DNA from: Chitinophaga pinensis DSM 2588
GTDB lineage: Bacteria > Bacteroidota > Bacteroidia > Chitinophagales > Chitinophagaceae
Length of the DNA stretch: 64,000 bases
NCBI RefSeq assembly: GCF_000024005.1
Contig: NC_013132.1
Location: 2,164,001 to 2,228,000, forward strand
Direction of reading: 5' to 3'
Below, one piece after another: positions 17,816 to 27,859 of the stretch. A program made the translations under genes and the position numbers. The notes beneath the pieces are model-generated. The model worked only from the letters and a program-made list of their open reading frames with translations, made no database searches and had not been told where the DNA came from. Positions within the stretch are counted from its first letter, which is position 1, and every line of letters starts with the position of its first letter.

Positions 17816-19672
17816 ATGAAGAAAGCATTGTTTTGCCTGGCCTTATGCTGCCTTGTAGTGCAGGCATTTGCCCAGCGGTTTAACATTATACCTGCGCCGG
17901 TTGAGCTATATGAACAACCGGGAGAATTCATCATTGATAAAAGTGTTGTCATCGTTGCACCTTCGGCAGGTACACAGTTAGATAGTACACTGCAATGGTT
18001 TAGCGACCGTATTGCGACAGCTACTGGCTTCCATCTGAAAACTGCGAAAACGGGGACGAAGGTGCTGCGTATCGTGTTGAGTCAGGCAGATAAGCAGGAA
18101 GGGTATAAGCTGAAGGTTACTCCTACAGAGATTACCCTGAAAGCTCCAAGCCCTGCCGGTGTATTTTATGGTTTACAGACATTGTTGCAATTGTTACCAC
18201 CGGATATTGAAAGCAGTCAACCCATTGAACGTATCTGGTCAGTACCCTGTACAGATATCATTGATTATCCCCGTTTTGGCTGGAGAGGCTTGATGTTGGA
18301 CGTCAGCAGGCATTTCTATACCAAAGAGGAAGTGAAGCGCTATATCGATGAAATGGCCAGGTACAAATACAATATTTTCCACTGGCACCTCAGTGATGAC
18401 AATGGCTGGCGTATTGAGATCAAAAGTCTGCCGGAACTGACAAAGGTGGGTGCATGGCGGGTGGCTCGTACCGGCAGATGGGGGACGTTTGAATCTCCGC
18501 AACCAGGAGAGCCGGCAAAAGAGGGTGGTTTTTATACCCAGGAAGACATAAAGGAAATACTGGCATATGCGCAGGCCCGCTATATCACCGTTCTGCCGGA
18601 AATAGATGTACCGGCGCATAGTCTGGCGATGATCGCAGCTTATCCGAATCTGTCCTGTACACAATTGCACTATAACGTCAATCCGGGCAGTCATTTTTAC
18701 AAAAAAGAAGATAATGCGCTTTGTATCGGCAATGATTCGGTATATCTCGTACTTGATAAAGTATTTACAGAGATCGCGGCACTATTCCCTTTCAATTATA
18801 TCCATGTGGGAGGAGATGAGGCTTATAAAGGCTTCTGGGATAATTGTCCGAAATGTCGCAAAAGAATGGAGCAGGAAAACCTGAAAAATGTGGATGAACT
18901 GCAAAGCTATTTTGTAAAACGGTTGGAAAAGATACTCCGGAGTAAAGGCAAAAAACTCATTGGATGGGACGAGATCCTGGAAGGCGGATTAGCGCCGGAG
19001 GCGACCGTTATGAGCTGGAGAGGGATGAAAGGAGGGATAGAAGCAGCTAAGATGAATCACCATGTGGTCATGAGCCCCTGGGAGTATTGTTACCTGGACC
19101 TCTACCAGGGAGATCCTGCTGCGGAGCCGCCTACCTATGGTATGTGCAGACTGAGTGATTCATACAACTATGATCCGGTACCGGATGGTGTGGATGAAAA
19201 GTATATTCTCGGCGGACAGGGAAATCTCTGGACGGAATCCATCGCTAACTATCGTCATATTCAGTATATGACCTGGCCACGCGCATTGGCATTGTCAGAG
19301 GTTTACTGGAGTCCTAAAGCCAAACGTAACTGGAATAAGTTTGTGCAGAGAATGGAAGTGCATTTTGTAAGATTTGACACTGCGCATATTAAATACTCCC
19401 GTAGCGCCTGGAACGCTATTGTAAAACCGTCAAAAGATAATAACGGACAACTGTCCGTGCAACTGTCCACCGAAATTAAAGGACTGGATATTTACTACAC
19501 ATTTGATAATTCTGATCCGGATAATATGTATCCGCAATACACCGGACAGCCCCTGGTATTTCCGGCAGGCGCAGCAAACCTGAGTATCGTTACTTACCAC
19601 GATGGGAAAAAGGTAGGAGAACTACTGACCGTTGGTAAAGAAGAATTGTTGAAACGGCTAAAAGATAACTGA
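17816..19672 (+). CDS. Beta-N-acetylhexosaminidase, GH20
   Basis: A 618-residue protein with a signal peptide (MKKALFCLALCCLVVQAFA-QRF). Domains: GH20b N-terminal domain at about residues 22-150, GH20 TIM barrel at about 155-510 with 'WRGLMLDVSRHFY', 'FHWHLSDDNGWRIEI' and the catalytic Asp334-Glu335 pair in 'HVGGDEAYKG', and a C-terminal beta domain at about 530-610 ('LDIYYTFDNSDPDNMYPQYTGQP'). It removes terminal GlcNAc/GalNAc from chitin or glycoprotein glycans by substrate-assisted catalysis, outside the cytoplasm. It is monocistronic, closed by a strong terminator. Confidence 0.95.
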   Translation: MKKALFCLALCCLVVQAFAQRFNIIPAPVELYEQPGEFIIDKSVVIVAPSAGTQLDSTLQWFSDRIATATGFHLKTAKTGTKVLRIVLSQADKQEGYKLKVTPTEITLKAPSPAGVFYGLQTLLQLLPPDIESSQPIERIWSVPCTDIIDYPRFGWRGLMLDVSRHFYTKEEVKRYIDEMARYKYNIFHWHLSDDNGWRIEIKSLPELTKVGAWRVARTGRWGTFESPQPGEPAKEGGFYTQEDIKEILAYAQARYITVLPEIDVPAHSLAMIAAYPNLSCTQLHYNVNPGSHFYKKEDNALCIGNDSVYLVLDKVFTEIAALFPFNYIHVGGDEAYKGFWDNCPKCRKRMEQENLKNVDELQSYFVKRLEKILRSKGKKLIGWDEILEGGLAPEATVMSWRGMKGGIEAAKMNHHVVMSPWEYCYLDLYQGDPAAEPPTYGMCRLSDSYNYDPVPDGVDEKYILGGQGNLWTESIANYRHIQYMTWPRALALSEVYWSPKAKRNWNKFVQRMEVHFVRFDTAHIKYSRSAWNAIVKPSKDNNGQLSVQLSTEIKGLDIYYTFDNSDPDNMYPQYTGQPLVFPAGAANLSIVTYHDGKKVGELLTVGKEELLKRLKDN

Positions 19673-19686
19673 TTAATATACAGGAA

Positions 19687-19740
19687 TGTAATACAGTAAA
19701 AGGGCGGCCCGTGTATCGGCCGCCCTTTTACTGTATTACA
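19687..19740 (+). terminator. Perfect 23-bp hairpin terminator after GH20
   Basis: The arms 19687-19709 and 19718-19740 are perfectly complementary over 23 bp, with GGGCGGCC as the GC core and an 8-nt loop. The symmetrical A/T flanks (AAAA before, TTTT after the core) would let it work in either direction. Confidence 0.88.
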
Positions 19741-19815
19741 TATATAATATTTTTATTCTTTTTTCAGGAAACTATTGCGTACTTTGATAGTAATTTAACT
19801 ATCCGAGAAAGCCTG

Positions 19816-21504
19816 ATGACTATACCAATTAAGAGGACACTTCCCTCAGTGGCTCTCACTATCATTTATTGTCTTGTCTCAACTATTTTTATTCACGCAC
19901 AGAATAACAGTATCGCAGACAACATCCAGCTTTTTTCGCAGTCTGACACAGTGGCAAAAATAGTGGACAGTGTATCTAAGGAGGCGCCTGACGCCGATAG
20001 TATTCCTGTTGTAATGGCGATCACCACGACAACTCCCGATGGGATCTACGGTATCGGCACTACGATTACATTTCAGATAACTTTTGACCAGATTGTACAT
20101 GTAAGCGGAGGAACGCCTGTACTTCAGCTGAATATTGCGGGAAAAGCGGTCAATGCATCCTATGTCTTAGGGGATAGTACAAATACACTCTCATTTACTT
20201 ACACTGTTAGCCGTGGAGATACCAGCACCAGACTGGATTATGCCTCCGCAGATGCCTTACAGCCCAATGGAGCGGCTATTCTTGGCAGTCGTGGTTTACA
20301 GGCAGTACTGACATTACCTGTACCAGGTAATCCGGGTTCTGTTGCGGCACAAAGCCTGATAGTAATAGATGGTAATCCGCCGCCGGCCCCGGTAATCATT
20401 GTACCGGGCAGTAATGCAGTGTTTACACAAAGAGATATGATGATCAGTGGTTTGGCTGAACCAAATACACGCGTGACGATATACATTGACGGAAAAGTAC
20501 TCACAACGGTTACAACAGATGCAAGCGGCAGCTGGACAACAATGATTACTCCTACCAATGTTGCCGACGGCAATCATAACCTGCGGGCCACTGCTACAGA
20601 TGCGGCAGGCAATATGAGTCCGCAGAGTGCCGGTGTACCTATTATCACAGATCTGACGGTGCCGGGCGCTATGTCAGTAGTTATTTTATCTGCGAATAAA
20701 AATCCTGCATACGCGACAACCGGTGATGTAATTACCGTCTATTTTTCAGTAGATGATGTGATCGATGTGCCGGCAATCACGATCGGTAATAACCCTGCTA
20801 CAGTCACTGCATTGGGGCCTAAGGAATATGTGGCGAGATATACAGTAACTGAAAATGATCCCGACGGACAGGTACCTTTCCGTATCATATTCAGAGATCT
20901 GAACGGTAATACAGGCGATACGATCCAAACGACTACTGATAACAGTAAAGTATTTATAGATAAGAAATCACCGGCTGTAACACTCAACACGATTGAGTCG
21001 TCACCCTTCAGGGCAGCCTTCCTGTTGTATATCAGCTTCAGCGAAGCCATCGCAGATTTTGATCTGAGTTATCTGCGTGCTACCAATGCCACTATTTCAG
21101 ATCTCAACAGTATCAGTAATAACGTTATGACGGTATTGGTGACGCCGATGTATGATGGTCCGGTGACGGTTGATCTGGCGGCAAATGCTGCACATGATGC
21201 AGCAGGTAATCCTAGTCTGGCATCTGAACAGCTGTCAGTACAGGCGCTTTTCGGCGGTTATTTTGAAAAAGTATATCCTAATCCTGCTACCAGTATGATG
21301 CGCTTACAGTTTACTGGTACAGTGAATGAAAAGGCGACAATCACCATGGCGAGCTTCCGGGGCGTGGTGGTGTATGAAAAGGAGCTTTTCATGGATAGTA
21401 AAGTGCTGACGCTGGATGTGAGTAATATACCGTCAGGTGCGTATATTGTGACAATCAGGTCTAAGAATTATAGTTTTTATACAAATGTGATGGTCGTACA
21501 TTAG
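19816..21504 (+). CDS. Secreted Ig-like repeat protein with type IX secretion C-terminal sorting domain
   Basis: ATG 19816 is preferred because a longer reading would begin at GTG 19711 inside the terminator. About 562 residues. The signal peptide ends near 'VSTIFIHA-QNN'. The body consists of bacterial Ig-like domains ('DGIYGIGTTITFQITFDQ', 'GLAEPNTRVTIYIDGKVLTTVTTDASG', 'LRATATDAAGNMSPQS', 'DAAGNPSLAS'). The last 75 residues form a type A T9SS sorting domain: 'VYPNPATSMMRLQF', 'GVVVYEK', 'LDVSNIPSGAYIVTI'. It is exported through the type IX system and anchored or released at the surface, probably as an adhesin or structural protein. No enzymatic domain was seen. Confidence 0.85.
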   Translation: MTIPIKRTLPSVALTIIYCLVSTIFIHAQNNSIADNIQLFSQSDTVAKIVDSVSKEAPDADSIPVVMAITTTTPDGIYGIGTTITFQITFDQIVHVSGGTPVLQLNIAGKAVNASYVLGDSTNTLSFTYTVSRGDTSTRLDYASADALQPNGAAILGSRGLQAVLTLPVPGNPGSVAAQSLIVIDGNPPPAPVIIVPGSNAVFTQRDMMISGLAEPNTRVTIYIDGKVLTTVTTDASGSWTTMITPTNVADGNHNLRATATDAAGNMSPQSAGVPIITDLTVPGAMSVVILSANKNPAYATTGDVITVYFSVDDVIDVPAITIGNNPATVTALGPKEYVARYTVTENDPDGQVPFRIIFRDLNGNTGDTIQTTTDNSKVFIDKKSPAVTLNTIESSPFRAAFLLYISFSEAIADFDLSYLRATNATISDLNSISNNVMTVLVTPMYDGPVTVDLAANAAHDAAGNPSLASEQLSVQALFGGYFEKVYPNPATSMMRLQFTGTVNEKATITMASFRGVVVYEKELFMDSKVLTLDVSNIPSGAYIVTIRSKNYSFYTNVMVVH

Positions 21505-21539
21505 GAAACGCTCTATAATGCTCTAATAAGGTTGTATTT

Positions 21540-22066
21540 TCAAATGGCAATTGATAGTTTATTCTGAACGAATTTTTTCTCTTTCCTTCGTAGTTCCTTA
21601 TTAGTTTTGATATCATGTTCGCGACGTTTTTCCATAACCCTGAACTAATAATCAACGGGAATAGCATTATTGGAATGGATTTCCAATCTTACCATAAGGT
21701 ATTCAGGAGGATCTCTTTTTTGATTAATAAGCTGACTAAGTAATGTTTCGTCGATGCTCATCTCTTCTGCGAACAGTTTTCTTTTTATTTGCAATAAAGA
21801 AACATATTCTTTTAGAAAATAGCCGAACGATAACTTATTATCATATTTTTCGCTTTTTATGTACGTCTCAATCTGAAATTTTAGAACGTAATAATCCTAA
21901 TACAAGTTTATCCTCCTGTGTCGCTTCTAACTGAGATTTTATTCTTGCGGCAGCAAGCTGTTTTGCTGCCTCTTCTTTTTGCTTTTTATTTAATTTGACT
22001 GGAAATACGAACGAATCAACCAATTCTTCAGGAGGATAACTCTGCCATTAATTTTTTTACGCTCAT
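21540..22066 (-). pseudogene. Decayed Xre/HTH antitoxin-like gene
   Basis: Reading the minus strand from ATG 22066 gives 'MSVKKLMAELS', then a frame change, 'PEELVDSFVFPVKLNKKQKEE...LVLGLLRSKIS', a second frame change, 'KFQIETYIKSEKYDNKLSFGYFLKEYVSLLQIKRK' and the helix-turn-helix-like 'LFAEEMSIDETLLSQLINQKRDPPEYLMVRLE'. A premature TAG follows, then 'VMEKRREHDIKTNKELRRKEKKF' and TGA at 21540-21542. At least two frameshifts and one internal stop mark it as dead. It overlaps the GNAT fragment as ATGA, the usual coupled arrangement of a two-gene toxin-antitoxin-like module. Confidence 0.7.
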
Positions 22067-22254
22067 ATGTGATATTTTATAATAATTTCTTTTAATGATT
22101 TGCCATCCATATACATTTGCCTCCCAGCATCTATCATGTTATATTTACTCATGTAATGTTGTTTTAGCTCAGTTTTTGGCACCAATGACACACAGGCATC
22201 GATTCCAAAAGTTTCAAGCGCTATACGACAGGCAAATGCGATCAAGCACCCCGG
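22063..22254 (-). pseudogene. 5'-truncated GNAT acetyltransferase-like fragment
   Basis: The minus strand encodes about 63 residues after an in-frame TAA at 22255-22257: 'GCLIAFACRIALETFGIDACVSLVPKTELKQHY...GRQMYMDGKSLKEIIIKYHI'. The pattern (aliphatic-AFAC, 'G.dacVsLvpKTeLkqHY', 'G.qMYmDgkslkeiI') resembles the C-terminal half of small GNAT-fold proteins that precede an Xre antitoxin. The N-terminal acetyl-CoA-binding half is missing. The stop overlaps the start of the Xre pseudogene. The family assignment is from recalled pattern only. Confidence 0.5.
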
Positions 22255-22386
22255 TTATGTTAACGATAGTTAAGTGAAGGAGTAAAAATAGCCCATTTTG
22301 TGTATCTTCTATACTGTTGTTACAACATTTTCACTATTGATATTCCCTTTGTCTTTTATGTATTTTCAATATAATTTTCCTCGCTA

Positions 22387-22526
22387 ATCCGCTCCGGATA
22401 AGGATGTACCGCTCATGTCCGGAGATAACATACTACCTGCCACATACCCTGCAAATACCATCCGCCAGTTCCGGCAACGATTGCGTAAATAAAAAGTAAG
22501 AGAAGTAAATAATTCTGTAGCTTGTC
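22387..22526 (+). promoter_or_regulatory. Control module upstream of the PUL, shared with the CE8 operon
   Basis: Three blocks recur in the same order upstream of the CE8 gene at 51560-51709: ATCCGCTCCGGA (22387-22398; 11/12 identical), CCGG(C/T) followed by AACGATTGCGTAAATAAA (from 22471; 22/23 identical) and TAGCTTGTC (22518-22526; identical). The centre contains the palindrome GCAA-CGA-TTGC, a shape typical of LacI-type operators. The module lies about 320 bp before susC; a small hairpin AGTGTC / GACACT follows near 22534-22550. This is likely an operator/promoter unit. Confidence 0.6.
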
Positions 22527-22844
22527 GGAAATTAGTGTCACTACGACACTGTAGATAAATAGCTATAAACGATTCCATGGTTGTGCAGGGGGGGCTGTAG
22601 CTCAAAGACTGGTCCAGTACATATTGTCAAGTGCTTCGGTGAAGGTAAGATAGACTTAAAAATTCCTTTGGTATGAAAAATTTTGTATTCCACCACCTGA
22701 TCGCGCAAAAGACCTTTTGCCATCGATTATGGCAATACCGTTTCCTGAATTAAGGATACCATTACTAGTAATTCCACAATTAAAGCAGCATTTCGTTATG
22801 CCAACCGCTTAATACGTGCTGTATTTCAGCAAAAAAATCAGCTG

Positions 22845-25800
22845 ATGAAAGACTTTTTATTCCACAAGAAACTGTTATTGCCCGGAGCCTTGTTGTTACA
22901 AATGATGGCATCCGCACAGCAACTGGCCGTTAATAATTCCAACGCAACGCCGCCGGCCATTGCTCAGGCAAAAGAAATTATCCTCAAGGGAAAAGTAATA
23001 GGGACAGAAGAAGGTACCGGCCTGCCCGGAGTAGTTGTACGTGTAAAAGTCGGCAACAAAGGGACTACCACTATGCCTGACGGCTCCTATACACTCAAGG
23101 TACACGAGAATTCAACCATCGTCGTATCCCTGATCGGATATGTTACACAGGAGATCCCTGTTAACAAAAAAGAGAATATCACTGTTTATCTGGCCAAGGA
23201 TGTGAAAGCCCTGACAGAAACAGTTATCATTGGTTATGGTACACAGAAACGCGCCAATGTACTCGGTGCTGTTGCTGCCGTGAATGCCAGTGATATTGAA
23301 GACCTGCCGGTAGCCAATCTGGCAACTGCCCTGCAGAACAAAGTACCTGGTGTGTCAGTGGCGCAATCTTCTGGTCGGCCGGGTTCCTCTACCAGTCTGA
23401 CCATCCGTAATCCGGTGACCTGGGCTGCAACTGGCTCCTCTATTGATCCATTGTATGTAATCGACGGTTTCCAGCTGACAAAACAGGATTTTGACAACCT
23501 GGATGCTACCCAGATAGAAAGCATTACTTTCCTGAAAGACGCGGCTGCTTCGATCTATGGCGCCCGTGGTGCGAATGGTGTGGTACTGGTAAAAACCAAA
23601 ATGGGCCGCCCGGGTAAACCCCGTATCAGCTATTCAGGTTCGCATGGTATTTCTTCCGCTACCTATATTCCGGAGATGCTGACGGCTCACGATCATGCTG
23701 TGCTGTTGAATAATAAGTATACTGCGCTGAAAGACGCGAATACAAATAAATTCTATACACCGCAGGAGCTGGAATATCTGCAAACGCATAACAACAACTG
23801 GATTGACAATGTATGGAAAAGCTCTCACCTGAGCCGTCATACTATCAATGTCAGCGGTGGTACAGAAAGAATTACCTTCTTCGCAGGTGGCAACTACTAT
23901 TCAGAAGATGGTAACGTCGGCGATCTGAATGCGACCAAATATGGTCTGCGTATGGGACTCAATACCAAGATCACCGACAACCTGACCGCTACGATCTCGT
24001 TTGCAACAGATAATTCAAAGATCAATCGTCCTACGCCCAAAACAGTGCAGTCCGGCCTGACTGAACAGTCCGACCAGATGAGTGCTACCGTAAGCGCCCT
24101 TTTGCTGACACCGGGATGGGTACCGATGTATATCGACGACAGGCCTGTATTTTCATCCGTACCAGGATGGCATCCGGGAGAACTGGTAAAAACAGGTAGT
24201 TACAGCCGCTCCCGTACACAGGGACAGACGATCAATGCGGCCCTGGAATATAAACTGCCGGCTGTGGAAGGCTTGTCTTTCCGTGTGCAATATGCACGTA
24301 GTAACAGGAATAACTTTGGTAAAGAATTCTATGTGCCTTATTCCCTGTACAACTTCGTAAAAGAAGGTACACATGAGACGACACAGAATGTGATGTTTAC
24401 CAATCAGCTGACTACCAACAATCCGACTACCCTGATCAAGAACGGTAACCTGATGACGGAATCTTATGGTAGTTCTTCCAGTTATCAGCTGAATGAGGCC
24501 ATCAACTATGCCCGCAGCTTCGGTAAACATGATATAGCGGTAGTACTCGTAGCAGAACAGAGCGAATCTTCTTCTGACGCATTTGATACCCGCCGTGAGC
24601 AGGTCGTAATACCAGGTATCGATGAACTGTTTGCTTTCAGCCAGGACAAAAGTTTTTATGATAACTCTGGGTCTTCCGGAGAAACAGGCAGGATGAGTTA
24701 TGTCAGCCGTATCAATTATGCCTTTAACGACCGGTACCTGCTGGAAGCGACCTTCCGTGCAGATGCCTCTCCTAACTTCCCGAAAAACTCAAGATGGGGT
24801 TATTTCCCTTCTGTAGCGGTTGGTTGGAGAGTGTCCCAGGAGAAATTCTTCCATGATAATGTGAAATTTATCAACGACCTGAAGATCCGTTTCCAGGTTG
24901 GTCTTACTGGTAACGATGCGGTGAAGAACTACCAGTACAAAGAGCGTTATACACAAACCACCGGTATGCTGTTTGGTAACACGATGACCAGCGGTTTGAA
25001 TAACAATGATATTCCTAACAGTAGTATTACCTGGGAGAAAGCCCTGTATAAGAACCTGGGTTTTGATGGTAGTTTCTTTGACCGCCGCTTCGATTTCGCC
25101 ATTGACCTCTATCACCGTTATAACTATGACATGCTGATGCAACCAAGCAATACAGTGCCTACCAGTTTTGGCGGTGGTATTGCTGATCAGAACTATGGTC
25201 GTCTGAAGTCATATGGTATAGAAGCAGGACTGACTTACAACGGCAAAATCGGCAAAGAGTTCAAGTACTACACCACCGTCAACTTCGGTATCAGTGATAA
25301 TAAAGTGATCCGCAAATACTACGGCGCTGGCGATACTGCCTGGAGAAACCCGATCGGTCGTAGAACCGACAGCGGACTGGAAGGATACAAAGCGGTAGGT
25401 ATGCTGCGCACACAGGCAGATGTCGATGCATTGCTGGCTAAAAATCCAGACTGGACGATTGATGGCGAAAAGCCGATTCCCGGATACATGAATTATGAAG
25501 ATATCAATAGCGATGGTAAGATCAATGAAATGGATAAGACCCGCATTGCACCAAGAGGTAGCAGTCTCTTTGGTGTAGGCTTCAACCTGGGCGCATCCTG
25601 GAGATCTTTCAAGTTCAGTGTGAACATGTCGCTGCAGGTAGGTGGTCAGACGGTATATGATAAGACAGCAAGAACACCGGCGAATGAAAACCAGCGTGCA
25701 CTGGCTATCTGGAAAGATTCCTGGTCACCGGAGAATCCAAATGCGAAGTATCCGCTGATCAATGCACCACTGATCAAAGAAATATCCGATATCTGGATGG

Positions 25801-26021
25801 TAAGCGCAACCACTATGAGAGTGAACAACATGATGTTGTCTTATGGTCTTCCGCAGAACCTGGCCTCCCGCTGGAAAATACCTGACCTGCGTGTGTTTGT
25901 GACAGGTACGAATCTGTGGTCTATTATCAACCATCAGTCTTACAAAGATCCGGCTACCAACCTGGCAGTAGATTATCCTGCCCTGCGTACCTACACTTTT
26001 GGCCTGAATGTAAGTCTCTAA
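22845..26021 (+). CDS. SusC/RagA-family TonB-dependent transporter
   Basis: A 1058-residue outer-membrane transporter with a signal peptide (about residues 1-24, '...LLLQMMASA-QQ'). A carboxypeptidase-D regulatory-like domain covers about 45-125 ('LKGKVIGTEEGTGLPGVVVRVKVGNKGTTTMPDGSYTL'). The TonB plug covers about 127-250, with the SusC signature 'VIIGYGTQKRANVLGAVAAV' and 'FLKDAAASIYGARGANGVVLVKT'. The rest is the 22-strand barrel ending 'TYTFGLNVSL'. It imports oligosaccharides released at the cell surface, together with SusD. It is the first gene of a 12-gene PUL operon whose enzymes suggest pectic oligosaccharides as cargo. Confidence 0.97.
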   Translation: MKDFLFHKKLLLPGALLLQMMASAQQLAVNNSNATPPAIAQAKEIILKGKVIGTEEGTGLPGVVVRVKVGNKGTTTMPDGSYTLKVHENSTIVVSLIGYVTQEIPVNKKENITVYLAKDVKALTETVIIGYGTQKRANVLGAVAAVNASDIEDLPVANLATALQNKVPGVSVAQSSGRPGSSTSLTIRNPVTWAATGSSIDPLYVIDGFQLTKQDFDNLDATQIESITFLKDAAASIYGARGANGVVLVKTKMGRPGKPRISYSGSHGISSATYIPEMLTAHDHAVLLNNKYTALKDANTNKFYTPQELEYLQTHNNNWIDNVWKSSHLSRHTINVSGGTERITFFAGGNYYSEDGNVGDLNATKYGLRMGLNTKITDNLTATISFATDNSKINRPTPKTVQSGLTEQSDQMSATVSALLLTPGWVPMYIDDRPVFSSVPGWHPGELVKTGSYSRSRTQGQTINAALEYKLPAVEGLSFRVQYARSNRNNFGKEFYVPYSLYNFVKEGTHETTQNVMFTNQLTTNNPTTLIKNGNLMTESYGSSSSYQLNEAINYARSFGKHDIAVVLVAEQSESSSDAFDTRREQVVIPGIDELFAFSQDKSFYDNSGSSGETGRMSYVSRINYAFNDRYLLEATFRADASPNFPKNSRWGYFPSVAVGWRVSQEKFFHDNVKFINDLKIRFQVGLTGNDAVKNYQYKERYTQTTGMLFGNTMTSGLNNNDIPNSSITWEKALYKNLGFDGSFFDRRFDFAIDLYHRYNYDMLMQPSNTVPTSFGGGIADQNYGRLKSYGIEAGLTYNGKIGKEFKYYTTVNFGISDNKVIRKYYGAGDTAWRNPIGRRTDSGLEGYKAVGMLRTQADVDALLAKNPDWTIDGEKPIPGYMNYEDINSDGKINEMDKTRIAPRGSSLFGVGFNLGASWRSFKFSVNMSLQVGGQTVYDKTARTPANENQRALAIWKDSWSPENPNAKYPLINAPLIKEISDIWMVSATTMRVNNMMLSYGLPQNLASRWKIPDLRVFVTGTNLWSIINHQSYKDPATNLAVDYPALRTYTFGLNVSL

Positions 26022-26032
26022 ATTATTAAGCC

Positions 26033-27796
26033 ATGCGAAAATTATTCAGCTATATATTACTGACCGTCAGTCTGACCGCGTGCTCAGATATACTTGATAA
26101 GACAGACCTGACAGGGATTGACGAGCGTACATGGGATAATGAATCTACCGCTACACTGTACCTGAACAGGGTATATGATCTGTCAATGCCTACATGGCCT
26201 AATCTGGCCAGCGCTGCGACACTGCCCACCGCTATTCATGATATCTCCGATGATTATAATGGCGGCGATCAGAAGATCTGGTATGGTACTTTGTCTGTGG
26301 ATAACATCACAGATTTCTTTGGTGGAAATGCGTCCAATAATGTGTGGGCTTATATCCGTAAAACCAATATCCTGCTGACAGAAATCGAGAAAGGACCTTT
26401 GCCGCAGGATGTTAAAACAAAGATCAAATCACAGGCGTATTTCCTGAGAGGATGGTTATATTTCCAGTTGATCAAGCTGTATGGCGGTGTGCCTTACATC
26501 AGTCATCCGCAGGACTGGGTAACAGAAAACCTGTTCGTTACCAGGAATAAAACTTCTGAATGTATTGACTCCATTGCCAGGGATTTTGATATGGCGACCG
26601 CTTTACCGGGTAACTGGGGTACTGCCGATAAGGGCAGGATCACCCGTGGCGCGGCATTAGGTGTAAAAGGCCGTATGCTGTTATATTGGGCAAGTCCGCA
26701 GTTTAACCCGAATAACGACCCTGCACGCTGGGAAAGGGCTTATAAAGCCAACAGAGCAGCATATGATACACTGGTGTTGGATGGCTACGGATTGTTCTCT
26801 AACTATGCGAACATCTGGCTGGATGAAGGAACAGGTAACAAGGAAGTGATCCTGCTTCGTTCGTTTGACGGTGCTACCAAGGCCAGCACCTTTGATGATG
26901 CTGCCCGTCCGAACTCTGAGTCAAATGGTGGCGGAGGATCTTATCAGCCTACCCTTGAACTGGTGAATACGTACCCTACAATAGACGGTTTACCGATCAC
27001 GGATCCTAATTCCGGTTATGATCCTGTATATTACTGGAAGAACCGTGATCCTCGTTTTGATGCCACTATTGCCTACAATGGCTGTATATGGCCGCTGAGT
27101 AATAAAACAGGGCGTAAGCAGTGGAACTATGTTGGGGTAACTGAAGACAAAAACAAACCTACTGCAACAGGTTTCTATTGCCGTAAAAATGTCAATACAT
27201 CTATCATCAAGGATAACACCAAGCTGGGTAAGACCGACTGGATCGAAATGCGTTTCGCAGAAGTAATGCTGAACCTGGCGGAGTGTGCCAATGCCACCGG
27301 CCGTACACAGGAGGCTTACGACATGCTGACTGCTATCCGTAAGAGAGCTGGTATCCGTCCGGGTGAAGGTGGTACCTACGGCCTGAAACAAGGTATGTCC
27401 AGGGATGAAATGTTTGAGACGATTATGAACGAGCGCCGTATCGAACTGGCATTCGAAGGCAAACGTTATGATGACCTGCGCCGTAATAAACTGTTTGATA
27501 AACTGAACGGTAAGAAACGTTCCATCCTGAAGATCACTATCAATGCACCTTATACGGTGGCCGATCTGGAAAAACCAGACGCGACCGGTATTCCGCTGCG
27601 TGATAAACTGGATCTGAACGGACCGGATTATACAACGTATTTTACAGCTACAGTTGATGTGCTGGATACGCAGAAGCCGATCAACTATCCGTCCAACTAT
27701 TATTTTTACGCCATTCCTACTACCAATATTACCAGGAACCCAAGTCTTGTACAGACGACAGGCTGGACGAGTGGCGGCTTTAATCCATTAGACTAA
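26033..27796 (+). CDS. SusD/RagB-family surface glycan-binding lipoprotein
   Basis: A 587-residue lipoprotein (VSLTAC-SDIL, lipidated Cys17) starting 11 bp after susC. SusD features: 'ARWERAYKANRAAYD...LDGYGLFSNYANIW' TPR region, 'RDPRFDATIAYNG', 'WIEMRFAEVMLNLAECANATGRTQEAYDMLTAIRKRAGI' and 'MNERRIELAFEGKRYDDLRRNKLF', the strongly conserved C-terminal RagB/SusD block. It caps the SusC barrel and delivers glycan to it. Confidence 0.96.
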   Translation: MRKLFSYILLTVSLTACSDILDKTDLTGIDERTWDNESTATLYLNRVYDLSMPTWPNLASAATLPTAIHDISDDYNGGDQKIWYGTLSVDNITDFFGGNASNNVWAYIRKTNILLTEIEKGPLPQDVKTKIKSQAYFLRGWLYFQLIKLYGGVPYISHPQDWVTENLFVTRNKTSECIDSIARDFDMATALPGNWGTADKGRITRGAALGVKGRMLLYWASPQFNPNNDPARWERAYKANRAAYDTLVLDGYGLFSNYANIWLDEGTGNKEVILLRSFDGATKASTFDDAARPNSESNGGGGSYQPTLELVNTYPTIDGLPITDPNSGYDPVYYWKNRDPRFDATIAYNGCIWPLSNKTGRKQWNYVGVTEDKNKPTATGFYCRKNVNTSIIKDNTKLGKTDWIEMRFAEVMLNLAECANATGRTQEAYDMLTAIRKRAGIRPGEGGTYGLKQGMSRDEMFETIMNERRIELAFEGKRYDDLRRNKLFDKLNGKKRSILKITINAPYTVADLEKPDATGIPLRDKLDLNGPDYTTYFTATVDVLDTQKPINYPSNYYFYAIPTTNITRNPSLVQTTGWTSGGFNPLD

Positions 27797-27859
27797 AAAT
27801 TATAATAGCATACCATTATCTCTGGACTGTTGAAGTTCATAGACCATTAAACTACTCGC

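Noticed and set aside
19711..19815. Longer GTG start for the T9SS-exported protein
   Set aside because: It would begin inside the perfect terminator hairpin of the previous gene; ATG 19816 gives a normal signal peptide.
22384..22605. 73-codon reverse frame upstream of susC
   Set aside because: It overlaps the shared control module. The matching stretch near CE8 does not encode the same peptide, so the conservation is at the DNA level.
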